Shown here: positions 1 through 6,271 of the stretch, piece by piece | Layout of the letters: each line of letters opens with the position of its first letter | How positions within the stretch are numbered: position 1 is the first letter of the stretch | Origin: DASPKA01 sp035628335 | GTDB lineage: Bacteria > Patescibacteriota > Doudnabacteria > UBA920 | Direction of reading: 5' to 3' | NCBI GenBank assembly: GCA_035628335.1 | Contig: DASPKA010000082.1 | Span: 1-10,828 of the forward strand | DNA: 10,828 nt | Position numbers and translations under genes: made by a program | Notes under the pieces: generated by a model | What the model saw: only the letters and a program-made list of their open reading frames with translations | What the model was told of the DNA's origin: nothing | Database searches by the model: none

Positions 1-30
1 TGGATTCCCGCCTTCGCGGGAATGACAGAC
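1..30. repeat. Palindromic intergenic repeat (REP-like)
   Basis: Positions 4-11 (ATTCCCGC) and 16-23 (GCGGGAAT) form a perfect 8-bp stem around the loop CTTC, followed by GACAGAC. The ATTCCC...GGGAAT core is the kind of short dispersed palindrome found between genes in many bacteria; Neisseria dRS3 shares that core, and my recollection is that this longer form is common in Parcubacteria genomes. It may extend left of the window. The T-tract expected of an intrinsic terminator is absent on the plus strand. Only one copy lies in this window, so its dispersal is inferred. Confidence 0.6.
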
Positions 31-47
31 CGTTAAGGAATGTATAA

Positions 48-2132
48 ATGTATATTTGTATAGATATTGGAGGTACTACAACACGTGTTGCGCTCAGCGA
101 TGGTAAAAAGCTTCTTGATATCGCCAAAGCTCCTACTGCTAAGGATTTTGCAGAAGGTATAAGAGTGCTAAAAGACCTGCTTGCTCCAAATCTTTCGAAG
201 CCTATTTCAGCTATCTGTATCGGTATGCCGGGCAGAACGCAACCAGATGGGCTCATAGTTACTGACGGAATGCTCAAAGGGTGGCGCGGTCATAATCTAA
301 AAGCTGCCGTACAAGAATTTTTTTCTGGTGATATTCTTATAGAGAATGACGCTTCCCTCGCTACATTAGGCGAAGCGAATTTTGGTGCAGGTAGAGGCTA
401 TACCCACGTGGTCTATCTCACGCTTTCAACCGGACTTGGGGGGGATACAGCAATTGGTGGCAAGTTGCTCCGCGGACCACATATTGAGCCAAAAAAAGTT
501 TCTAGTATTTCCGGTACCGTAAACTTTGAAGCGTACCTTTCAGGAACTGGTGTAGAGTCGCGCACTGGCAAGAAGCCACACGAAATAACAGATCCTGACT
601 TTTGGCGTGACTACCACCACATACTCTTTGAGTGGCTGCAAAAAGTTACACAACTATGGAAAGCAGATATACTGGTGCTCGGCGGTGGCATGGTCAATCA
701 TGACCATATTGATTTTGAAAAACTAAACGAGTTGGGAAAAGGAATAGATCGGTTTCCAGAAATAAAACGCACGGCACTCGGAGATGAAGTTGGTCTGTAT
801 GGGGCAATGGCTTTCCTTTCTTCGCGCTATAGCTTACACGATACACGTTTTTTCTTTGGCGCAGCCACAGCAGCACATCAGGTTGAGGGTAATCTGCATA
901 ATAATTGGACAGAGTGGGAGCAGTCTACTGAGAGGCTTACACAACTTAAGTCACAGGGTAAGGATCCGGCAAATTTTATCTCCGGCCGTGGAGCAGACCA
1001 TTGGCGCCTCTATGACCAGGACTTTGCTTTAGCTGAGTCGCTTTCTCATACTGCATATCGCTTCTCCGTTGAGTGGAGCAGGTTAGAGCCAGAAGAAGGG
1101 AAGTGGGATTCTGAAGCTTTCGCGCACTACCATGACATGATTGTTTCTATGAGGAATCATGGGCTTGAGCCGTTTATGACTCTCTGGCATTGGACTTTGC
1201 CGCTGTGGGTGTACAATCAAGGAGGTGTTGCATGGTCAGGTTTTCCTAACGCATTTGCAAGGTTTGCAAAAAAATGTGCAGAAGAGTTTGATCTCCATTA
1301 CATACTTACGTTAAATGAGCCTGAAGTACACGCCGCAGCAACCTATGCTCATGGGGTGCATCCACCTGCAAAGAAAGATTATGTGGGTTACCTAAAGGCG
1401 TATCGTAACTTACCCAAAGCACATAACCTGGCTCACACTGCAATTAAATCAGTTGCGCCTAGCGTGCAAGTGGGTATGGCAACGCACCAAATTTTGTTCC
1501 AGGCTTATGAAGGCAAACTGCTCAATCGTATTTTAGCGTGGGTTGGTAATTACTGGTGGAATAACCGGATGCTAGGAGGTATGCATAAACAGTTAGATTT
1601 TATAGGTGTAAATTTTTATTTTAGAAAAGAACTAAATTTCGGCTCAACTTTACACCAGCCGCACGCGAGTTGTCACTTGCACGAGGTTGATGCACGTGAG
1701 AAAGACATACGTAAGAAGAACCCTGACATTCATACTCCGTACCCTAACTTACATACCGTAGACTTCCCTTGTCCATACTCTGACTTGGGCTGGGAGTTAT
1801 ACCCACATGGATTAGGCGAGGTAGTGAGTAATGTTTGGAAACGGTATAGTCTGCCAGTGATCGTGACGGAAAACGGTCTTGCTGATCAGCGAGACAAATA
1901 TCGCGCTTGGTATATAACAGAGGCAGTAGATTCGCTCATGCAAGCCCAAAAAAGCGGAGTTAATATTTTCGGCTATCTTCACTGGTCTCTTTTAGATAAT
2001 TTCGAATGGCAAGACGGTTATGCCCCGAGATTTGGGTTGATTGAAGTGGATTACAGTACTCTGGAAAGGAAGGTTCGCCCGTCTGCATACAAGTATAAAA
2101 AAATAATAGATGGCTTTAGTAAAAACCTCTAA
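48..2132 (+). CDS. ROK-type sugar kinase domain fused to GH1 beta-glycosidase
   Basis: 694 aa with two domains in one uninterrupted frame. Residues 1-256 resemble the ROK family: phosphate-binding DIGGTTTR (6-13), GMPG, the IENDAS motif with candidate catalytic base D101, TGLGG, LGGGM and ALGDEVGLYGA. Residues about 267-694 form a near full-length GH1 hydrolase: QVEG, the HWTLP region, acid/base E424 in TLNEP, GVNFYF, nucleophile E608 in VTENG, and LLDNFEW. GH1 enzymes are retaining beta-glucosidases, beta-galactosidases or 6-phospho-beta-glycosidases; the substrate cannot be set here. There is no signal peptide, so the protein is probably cytoplasmic. The ROK part is short (about 255 versus about 300 aa) and lacks the usual E-x-G-H and the Cys-rich zinc motif, so it may be regulatory rather than a kinase. 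AAGGA (35-39) sits 8 nt before the ATG. A terminator overlaps the stop. Domain calls are firm; kinase activity is doubtful. Confidence 0.93.
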   Translation: MYICIDIGGTTTRVALSDGKKLLDIAKAPTAKDFAEGIRVLKDLLAPNLSKPISAICIGMPGRTQPDGLIVTDGMLKGWRGHNLKAAVQEFFSGDILIENDASLATLGEANFGAGRGYTHVVYLTLSTGLGGDTAIGGKLLRGPHIEPKKVSSISGTVNFEAYLSGTGVESRTGKKPHEITDPDFWRDYHHILFEWLQKVTQLWKADILVLGGGMVNHDHIDFEKLNELGKGIDRFPEIKRTALGDEVGLYGAMAFLSSRYSLHDTRFFFGAATAAHQVEGNLHNNWTEWEQSTERLTQLKSQGKDPANFISGRGADHWRLYDQDFALAESLSHTAYRFSVEWSRLEPEEGKWDSEAFAHYHDMIVSMRNHGLEPFMTLWHWTLPLWVYNQGGVAWSGFPNAFARFAKKCAEEFDLHYILTLNEPEVHAAATYAHGVHPPAKKDYVGYLKAYRNLPKAHNLAHTAIKSVAPSVQVGMATHQILFQAYEGKLLNRILAWVGNYWWNNRMLGGMHKQLDFIGVNFYFRKELNFGSTLHQPHASCHLHEVDAREKDIRKKNPDIHTPYPNLHTVDFPCPYSDLGWELYPHGLGEVVSNVWKRYSLPVIVTENGLADQRDKYRAWYITEAVDSLMQAQKSGVNIFGYLHWSLLDNFEWQDGYAPRFGLIEVDYSTLERKVRPSAYKYKKIIDGFSKNL

Positions 2133-2147
2133 AATGAGAGGTTTTTT
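2121..2147 (+). terminator. Intrinsic terminator overlapping the ROK-GH1 stop codon
   Basis: AAAACCTCT (2122-2130) pairs with AGAGGTTTT (2137-2145) around a 6-nt loop, and the stem runs into a T-tract (2142-2147). The stop codon TAA (2130-2132) lies in the top of the hairpin, so termination signal and gene end share bases. Confidence 0.8.
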
Positions 2148-2160
2148 CGCTATTGTAGTA

Positions 2161-2189
2161 TTGACGTTTTAATTGTATTGTGTTCTATT
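2161..2189 (+). promoter_or_regulatory. Candidate sigma70-type promoter for the first 216-aa membrane protein
   Basis: TTGACG (2161-2166), a 17-nt spacer, then a weak -10 TCTATT (2184-2189); TATTAA at 2186-2191 is an alternative. The -35 starts exactly 71 nt before the ATG, the same distance as TTGACA before the gene at 4767. The -10 is weak, so confidence comes mainly from the -35 and the matching geometry. Confidence 0.45.
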
Positions 2190-2231
2190 AAATTCTGCTA
2201 ATCTCTCTGAAAAATTGAAAGGAGTAAAAAA

Positions 2232-2882
2232 ATGCACGTAAGACTCGGCAAAACTATCGTGAGTCTGATGGCGCTTATCATTTGTGCCATGGCCTCACTG
2301 TGGCTGATTCCGGAGTATCCACCGGTGTTTCGTTGGGCACTTGTGTTTTTCCTGGCACCGTTGTATTTGTTGGGCGGGGCACAAGTTAGACGTGGGGTGA
2401 ATAACGAGCCAACAGCTCAGGACGTGATCCTTCGCCTGAGAATTTGGTTGCTATGCAAAGAGCAATGGCAGACGGCGCTTGCTGCTGCAGTGGTGGTATG
2501 GGCCGCCCATGAATTCACACCCGCCAATTATGGATTCTATGGCATAATTGGGCTCGGTGTGGTGTTCATGATCCAGGTCCGACGTGTTATTACGACAAAC
2601 AACAATCTTCCCGCAAGTAAAATTGTGGGGCAGCTTGAGTTTTACGATAGCAAAGATGACGGTCTGGGGCCTGTGTATACCATAGTCTTTAAGGCAAGAG
2701 GCAGGCTTTACGCCCAGGTGACTACCGTGCGGGGCGAAATAACGCGCCACAGAATCGTTCGCCTTAAGGGCGTAAGTTGGATAGATGTGCTCGAGGGGGA
2801 CGTCGGATATGTCTATCGCAACGGCAATGTCAGAGTAGAGTGGGCAGAAGGACGAAAGCCGATTGCTGATCTTACAATGTAG
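2232..2882 (+). CDS. Four-TM membrane protein with soluble C-terminal domain (unknown)
   Basis: 216 aa, family not recognised. Hydrophobic segments lie at about 8-26, 33-50, 80-93 and 100-116. Arg-rich edges (QVRRG at 51-55, QVRRV at 115-119) fit the positive-inside rule. Residues about 120-216 form a polar, beta-rich, probably cytoplasmic domain with many Val/Arg/Gly residues. GGAG (2221-2224) lies 7 nt before the ATG and supports this start. The gene stands between two terminators with its own candidate promoter, so it is probably monocistronic. The gene at 4767 encodes another 216-aa protein of the same layout on the other side of the ABC exporter, including an Asn-Glu pair in the loop after TM2 (58-59 here, 61-62 there). 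A role as accessory to the exporter is inferred from position only. Confidence 0.85.
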   Translation: MHVRLGKTIVSLMALIICAMASLWLIPEYPPVFRWALVFFLAPLYLLGGAQVRRGVNNEPTAQDVILRLRIWLLCKEQWQTALAAAVVVWAAHEFTPANYGFYGIIGLGVVFMIQVRRVITTNNNLPASKIVGQLEFYDSKDDGLGPVYTIVFKARGRLYAQVTTVRGEITRHRIVRLKGVSWIDVLEGDVGYVYRNGNVRVEWAEGRKPIADLTM

Positions 2883-2892
2883 ACTTCTAGAG

Positions 2893-2926
2893 CAGGGTAG
2901 CGAGTTTCCACTCGCTGTCCTGTTTT
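2893..2926 (+). terminator. Intrinsic terminator after the first 216-aa gene
   Basis: CAGGGTAGCGAG (2893-2904) pairs with CTCGCTGTCCTG (2911-2922) as a 12-bp stem with two G-U pairs and the loop TTTCCA, followed by TTTT (2923-2926). The next gene's -10 box starts only 8 nt after the T-tract. Confidence 0.8.
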
Positions 2927-2930
2927 ACTT

Positions 2931-2939
2931 TGCTATACT
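2931..2939 (+). promoter_or_regulatory. Extended -10 promoter, leaderless ABC exporter start
   Basis: TGC-TATACT (2931-2939) is a good extended -10 (TGn plus a 5/6 hexamer). Transcription would start near 2946, two bases before the ATG at 2948. A -35 at normal spacing would fall in the preceding terminator hairpin (2911-2916, CTCGCT) and is poor, consistent with an extended -10 promoter. AAAGG at 2941-2945 is too close to the ATG to act as a Shine-Dalgarno. Confidence 0.6.
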
Positions 2940-2947
2940 TAAAGGGC

Positions 2948-4693
2948 ATGCAAGCGCTCACAAAATCTACTCTTAAAATTTTTTACCAGCACGGCGCTCA
3001 GTATAAGGGCAGAATGGTTTTGCTAGCGTCGCTTACACTCACAGCGGTAGTCATAGAACTTAGCCAACCTTACTTCTTTAAGAAAGTGGTCGACACACTG
3101 GCAGCTGGTCAGCCTGTCAGTGTAGCTGTTAAGGCTCTTTTCCTTTGGTCGCTTACCTTCTGGGTTCGCCTAGGCGTAAGGCGATTTTACAACTTTACGT
3201 TAAACAAGTTTGATGCAGCCACCATGCAGGATGTGATGGCTACGTGTTTTTCGTACATCCACGGTCACTCGCAAGCGTTTTTTAACGATTCGTTTGTTGG
3301 CAGTCTGGTGACTAAGGTAAAGCGTTATGAAAAGTCTTTGGAAACTGTAAGCGACCAAACATTTTACGATCTTTCATACCCGTTTCTGTATACCTTAGGT
3401 ACGCTGATAATTTTTAGTTTTTTCCAACCGCTATTTGCATTGTGCATGCTTGTATGGCTCGTTATTTACTTTGTTGTTTCCTTCTATTTTTTCCGTTATA
3501 AGATCCCCTTTGATCTGAAGAAATCAAATGCTGAAACAGATGTTACAGGATACTTGGCAGATACCATTACTAACACGCAAAATGTTCGGTTGTTCGGCGG
3601 CGAGCAACGAGAAAAAAAAGGGTTCTGGCGTGTTACGGAAATTTTAAAGAAAGCCCGCATGCGCTCATGGAACCTCCATGCTACGTACGCCATTTTCCAA
3701 AGCGCATTTATGATCATCCTCGAGTTAGCGTTGCTCTACTACGCCATTGTCATGTGGGGCAGGGGACTGTTTACGATTGGTGACTTTGTATTGGTTGAAG
3801 TTTACCTGGAACGAATCTTCTCTTTACTTTGGGACATAAATGCCAAGCTCAAGTCGCTCTATGAAGGGATTGCGGATGCAAATGAAATGACAGAAATCCT
3901 CCTTAAGCCTCATGAAGTGCAAGATTCACCTGGCGCGGCAAAACTTGAGGTAATACAAGGTGCCGTTGCTTTTACCAAAGTCGGTTTCGCCTATGGAGGT
4001 AAGCATGGGGTGTATGAAGACTTTAACCTGTCAATAAAACCACGAGAGAAGGTAGCCTTAGTTGGCCCTTCAGGTGGTGGTAAAACTACATTTGTTAAGC
4101 TATTGTTTAGGTTTATGGATGTAACTGGAGGGGAAATTACTATAGATGGTCAAGACATTTCTAAGGTAACCCAAACAAGTCTTCGTGAGGCGCTCTCGCT
4201 TGTCCCACAAGACCCCATCTTGTTTCATCGAAGCTTATATGAGAACATCCGCTACGGAAAACCATACGCTACTGAGGCAGAAGTGCTAAAAGCAGCAAAG
4301 CTTGCGAGGTGTCATGAATTCATTTCAAAGCTTCCAGTTGGCTATAGTACACTGGTGGGGGAACGCGGGGTGAAGCTTTCTGGTGGTGAACGTCAGCGTG
4401 TGGCTATAGCTCGTGCTATTTTAAAGAACTCTCCCATCTTGGTGTTAGACGAAGCAACTTCAAGTTTAGACAGTGAAAGTGAGCAGGATATTCAAGCCGC
4501 GCTTGATGCTCTCATGAAAGATAAGACGGTTATAGTCATTGCTCACCGACTTTCAACCATTATGCGCATGGACAGAATTATAGTTATAGAAAACGGGAAG
4601 ATTTCAGAGAGCGGGTCACACAAGCAGCTGCTACATCTGGAAGAAGGAACGTACCAAAAACTTTGGCAAATCCAAGCCGGTGGGTTTGCATAA
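2948..4693 (+). CDS. ABC exporter half-transporter (permease-ATPase fusion)
   Basis: 581 aa. The N-terminal ~300 residues carry about six membrane segments (for example near 22-40, 60-77, 145-185 and 247-295), typical of a type I exporter (ABCB/MsbA-like) that works as a dimer. The nucleotide-binding domain has an intact set of motifs: Walker A GPSGGGKT (373-380, K379), Q-loop VPQDP, signature LSGGE (477-481), Walker B LVLDE with catalytic E502, and H-loop H533. It should therefore be an active ATPase; the substrate (lipid, peptide or drug) cannot be read from sequence. I chose ATG 2948 over an in-frame TTG at 2930, because the extended -10 box overlaps the TTG and would place the transcript start at about 2946. 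No terminator is visible after the TAA. The two neighbouring 216-aa membrane proteins might be partners. Confidence 0.95.
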   Translation: MQALTKSTLKIFYQHGAQYKGRMVLLASLTLTAVVIELSQPYFFKKVVDTLAAGQPVSVAVKALFLWSLTFWVRLGVRRFYNFTLNKFDAATMQDVMATCFSYIHGHSQAFFNDSFVGSLVTKVKRYEKSLETVSDQTFYDLSYPFLYTLGTLIIFSFFQPLFALCMLVWLVIYFVVSFYFFRYKIPFDLKKSNAETDVTGYLADTITNTQNVRLFGGEQREKKGFWRVTEILKKARMRSWNLHATYAIFQSAFMIILELALLYYAIVMWGRGLFTIGDFVLVEVYLERIFSLLWDINAKLKSLYEGIADANEMTEILLKPHEVQDSPGAAKLEVIQGAVAFTKVGFAYGGKHGVYEDFNLSIKPREKVALVGPSGGGKTTFVKLLFRFMDVTGGEITIDGQDISKVTQTSLREALSLVPQDPILFHRSLYENIRYGKPYATEAEVLKAAKLARCHEFISKLPVGYSTLVGERGVKLSGGERQRVAIARAILKNSPILVLDEATSSLDSESEQDIQAALDALMKDKTVIVIAHRLSTIMRMDRIIVIENGKISESGSHKQLLHLEEGTYQKLWQIQAGGFA

Positions 4694-4695
4694 TA

Positions 4696-4724
4696 TTGAC
4701 AGTGAGGCTTAAAAACAACATACT
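4696..4724 (+). promoter_or_regulatory. Candidate promoter for the second 216-aa membrane protein
   Basis: A consensus -35 TTGACA (4696-4701), a 17-nt spacer and CATACT (4719-4724, 4/6 matches). TTGAC begins exactly 71 nt before the ATG, as it does for the gene at 2232, and both are preceded by TA. The -35 lies 2 nt after the ABC exporter stop codon, so the second gene can be transcribed on its own. Confidence 0.55.
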
Positions 4725-4766
4725 GTAGGAACGATTCGTTAGACCCAATTCTGAAGGAGATAAAAG

Positions 4767-5417
4767 ATGAAAATTACTGGAGTATTAGCGTTTCTGTTTC
4801 TGATAGCGACCACGGTAACCACGTTGCTCTTGCCGTATGCAGGCCCACCAGCGTCAACTCCCAATCACGTGCTGGCATACATTATCACGATCCTGTTGGC
4901 ACTGCTTTTAGCGCTAAGGACGCGCATAAAAAGTACCCAGTTTACGAACGAAGGGGATGCGCTCGGCAACTACTTAATAGCGTGGCGTGTGTATGTAGCG
5001 ATACTGCTTCATATGGTTGTTATTGTGGTTGCCCATACTTTTCTGTACACCACGGGCGAGCCGAAAAAGATGTACCCAAACTGGGCTATCATTCTCACCG
5101 TCATTTCGTGTGGCACGCACTATCTTTTAGTGTGGTTCACGTATGATGGTTCAGCAAAGGTAGTGGGAACATTAAAGCAACTTGGTAGTGTGGTGGGAAA
5201 GCCTATTACCGTGACGTTGCTTACGCACAATGGTCATCCTTTTGCTGAGCTTGAGCGCAATGGACGGAAAATAGTACTAGGAATCGATGGTTACTCCCCA
5301 CACGAAGTGCAATCTCACACCTTCGCGTACGGTCTGGACTACATTAAGTTTTTCCGCCCAGGCGTTGCGCCGGAGAACCGTTGGGTACGGTATAAGGTTG
5401 TGAGGCTTTGGACGTAG
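4767..5417 (+). CDS. Second four-TM 216-aa membrane protein (unknown)
   Basis: 216 aa, family not recognised. Membrane segments are predicted at about 4-24, 34-51, 74-95 and 105-124. A soluble, probably cytoplasmic domain follows at about 130-216, rich in beta-prone residues, with His and Gly clusters (THNGHPF, SPHEVQSH) and ending in a basic/aromatic tail. The first hydrophobic stretch could also be read as a signal peptide, but three more follow it. GGAG (4756-4759) lies 7 nt before the ATG, the same spacing as in the gene at 2232. Length, topology and upstream geometry match that protein, but residue identity by eye is low, so paralogy is inference. It ends before a strong terminator and is probably transcribed alone. 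Confidence 0.85.
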   Translation: MKITGVLAFLFLIATTVTTLLLPYAGPPASTPNHVLAYIITILLALLLALRTRIKSTQFTNEGDALGNYLIAWRVYVAILLHMVVIVVAHTFLYTTGEPKKMYPNWAIILTVISCGTHYLLVWFTYDGSAKVVGTLKQLGSVVGKPITVTLLTHNGHPFAELERNGRKIVLGIDGYSPHEVQSHTFAYGLDYIKFFRPGVAPENRWVRYKVVRLWT

Positions 5418-5424
5418 TTTTTCG

Positions 5425-5458
5425 AAAGGGCAGGCCGTGGCCTGCCCTTTAATTCTTT
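5425..5458 (+). terminator. Strong intrinsic terminator
   Basis: AAAGGGCAGGCC (5425-5436) is perfectly complementary to GGCCTGCCCTTT (5439-5450). The usable stem is about 10-11 bp once a 4-6 nt loop is allowed. A T-rich stretch follows (TTTAATTCTTT, 5448-5458). The next promoter's -10 begins at 5460. Confidence 0.85.
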
Positions 5459-5459
5459 A

Positions 5460-5465
5460 TATAAT
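5460..5465 (+). promoter_or_regulatory. Consensus -10 box, leaderless start for alkyltransferase-like gene
   Basis: A perfect TATAAT (5460-5465) sits 5 nt before ATG 5471, putting the transcript start at about 5472, on the tandem ATGATG. No Shine-Dalgarno can fit. Any -35 would lie in the terminator hairpin (5437-5442) and does not match TTGACA. Confidence 0.6.
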
Positions 5466-5470
5466 AAAAA

Positions 5471-5782
5471 ATGATGGATTTTACAACACATGTTTTAGAG
5501 GTTGTGCGCAAAATTCCAAAAGGAAAAGTGATGAGTTACGGACAGGTTGCGGCTGCGTGCGGTAACCCTCGTGCTGCACGGGCAGTAGGCTGGACCTTAC
5601 GGCGACTAAGCCTGGCTGAAGAAACCAATATTCCCTGGTGGAGAGTCATAAACAACCAAGGGGTAATAAGTATCCGCGGCCACTGGTTACCTGCGCATGA
5701 AATTCAGCGTGACTTGCTGAGGAGGGATGGAGTCTCGGTTTCTGAGGACTTTACAGTTGATCTGAAAAAGTACAGACTATAG
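5471..5782 (+). CDS. Alkyltransferase-like protein (MGMT-fold DNA-binding, PWWR)
   Basis: 103 aa, matching the DNA-binding C-terminal domain of O6-alkylguanine-DNA alkyltransferases. Visible are the opening helix, SYGQVA (22-27), the NPRAARAVG recognition helix (32-40) and the active-site loop. The methyl-accepting Cys of PCHR is replaced by Trp in PWWR (55-58), so it cannot transfer an alkyl group. Alkyltransferase-like proteins of this sort bind O6-alkylguanine, flip the base and hand the lesion to nucleotide excision repair; that role is known for the family and inferred here. The start is one of two tandem ATGs directly behind TATAAT. It is followed 27 nt later by an unknown gene, probably in the same transcript. 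Confidence 0.9.
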   Translation: MMDFTTHVLEVVRKIPKGKVMSYGQVAAACGNPRAARAVGWTLRRLSLAEETNIPWWRVINNQGVISIRGHWLPAHEIQRDLLRRDGVSVSEDFTVDLKKYRL

Positions 5783-5809
5783 AATATACATCTTGAAATT
5801 GGAGGAGAA

Positions 5810-6232
5810 ATGAGCGAGCCTTACATACCCTTTGTACCTAGGAGGTACATGAATAAGATAAAGTTTGAAGCAGCACGGAAGCAGCTTGAATCCCTGGAGC
5901 TTACAGTGCCTCACACGCAGCCTATGGTTTTCCGGCTGGTGTTATACCTTGCTCGAGGAAACGCTAAGGAAAATTTTTCGTTGAAGGTGTCTGAGCGGCT
6001 TGAGTACCTCATTGCTCTACAGAAGAAATGGGTGGGACATGAAGAGGTAATTTTCACCAGACGCATGAAGGTGGTGAATATAGTTCCTCGCGATATACGA
6101 CGAGTTGCCCAAGACCGCGTAGAGAATGCAGGAGCAGCTCTGCTTCCGTTTGATGCTTACACTGAATTTCGGCTAAGCGGTAGATCGCGTCATGACTGTT
6201 ACTGGCTTGGATTGTTTAACGCCAAGCAGTGA
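5810..6232 (+). CDS. Hypothetical basic protein (140 aa)
   Basis: 140 aa, not recognised. There is no signal peptide or membrane segment, so it should be cytoplasmic. The N-terminal half is rich in Lys/Arg with a helical stretch (about 14-32, then 56-74). The centre holds IFTRRMKVVNIVPRDIRRV (81-99), a basic beta-then-helix patch that could touch nucleic acid. The C-terminus RLSGRSRHDCYW (121-132) holds the only Cys. GGAGGAG (5801-5807) just before ATG 5810 is a strong Shine-Dalgarno. The gene lies 27 nt behind the alkyltransferase-like gene, before a terminator, and is probably in the same operon. A repair-related role is only a guess from context. The stop is TGA. Confidence 0.8.
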   Translation: MSEPYIPFVPRRYMNKIKFEAARKQLESLELTVPHTQPMVFRLVLYLARGNAKENFSLKVSERLEYLIALQKKWVGHEEVIFTRRMKVVNIVPRDIRRVAQDRVENAGAALLPFDAYTEFRLSGRSRHDCYWLGLFNAKQ

Positions 6233-6240
6233 CTTTAAAT

Positions 6241-6271
6241 GAGCCCTTGGTTTTCCCAAGAGCTCTTTTTT
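6241..6271 (+). terminator. Intrinsic terminator between convergent genes
   Basis: GAGCCCTTGG (6241-6250) pairs with CCAAGAGCTC (6256-6265) with one mismatch and a 5-nt loop, followed by T6 (6266-6271). It ends the plus-strand operon and overlaps the TAA stop (6270-6272, minus strand) of the converging RNase gene. In the minus direction the U-tract is weaker (ATTTAAAG). Confidence 0.75.

Noticed and set aside
48..2132. Two separate genes (ROK kinase and GH1) joined by an assembly error
   Set aside because: The frame is continuous, the linker is short and clean, and no stop, ribosome-binding site or start cluster marks a gene boundary near 830-850. It cannot be fully excluded without reads.
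2930..2947. TTG start adding six residues to the ABC exporter
   Set aside because: The extended -10 box (2931-2939) overlaps this TTG and predicts a transcript start at about 2946, so ATG 2948 is the better start.
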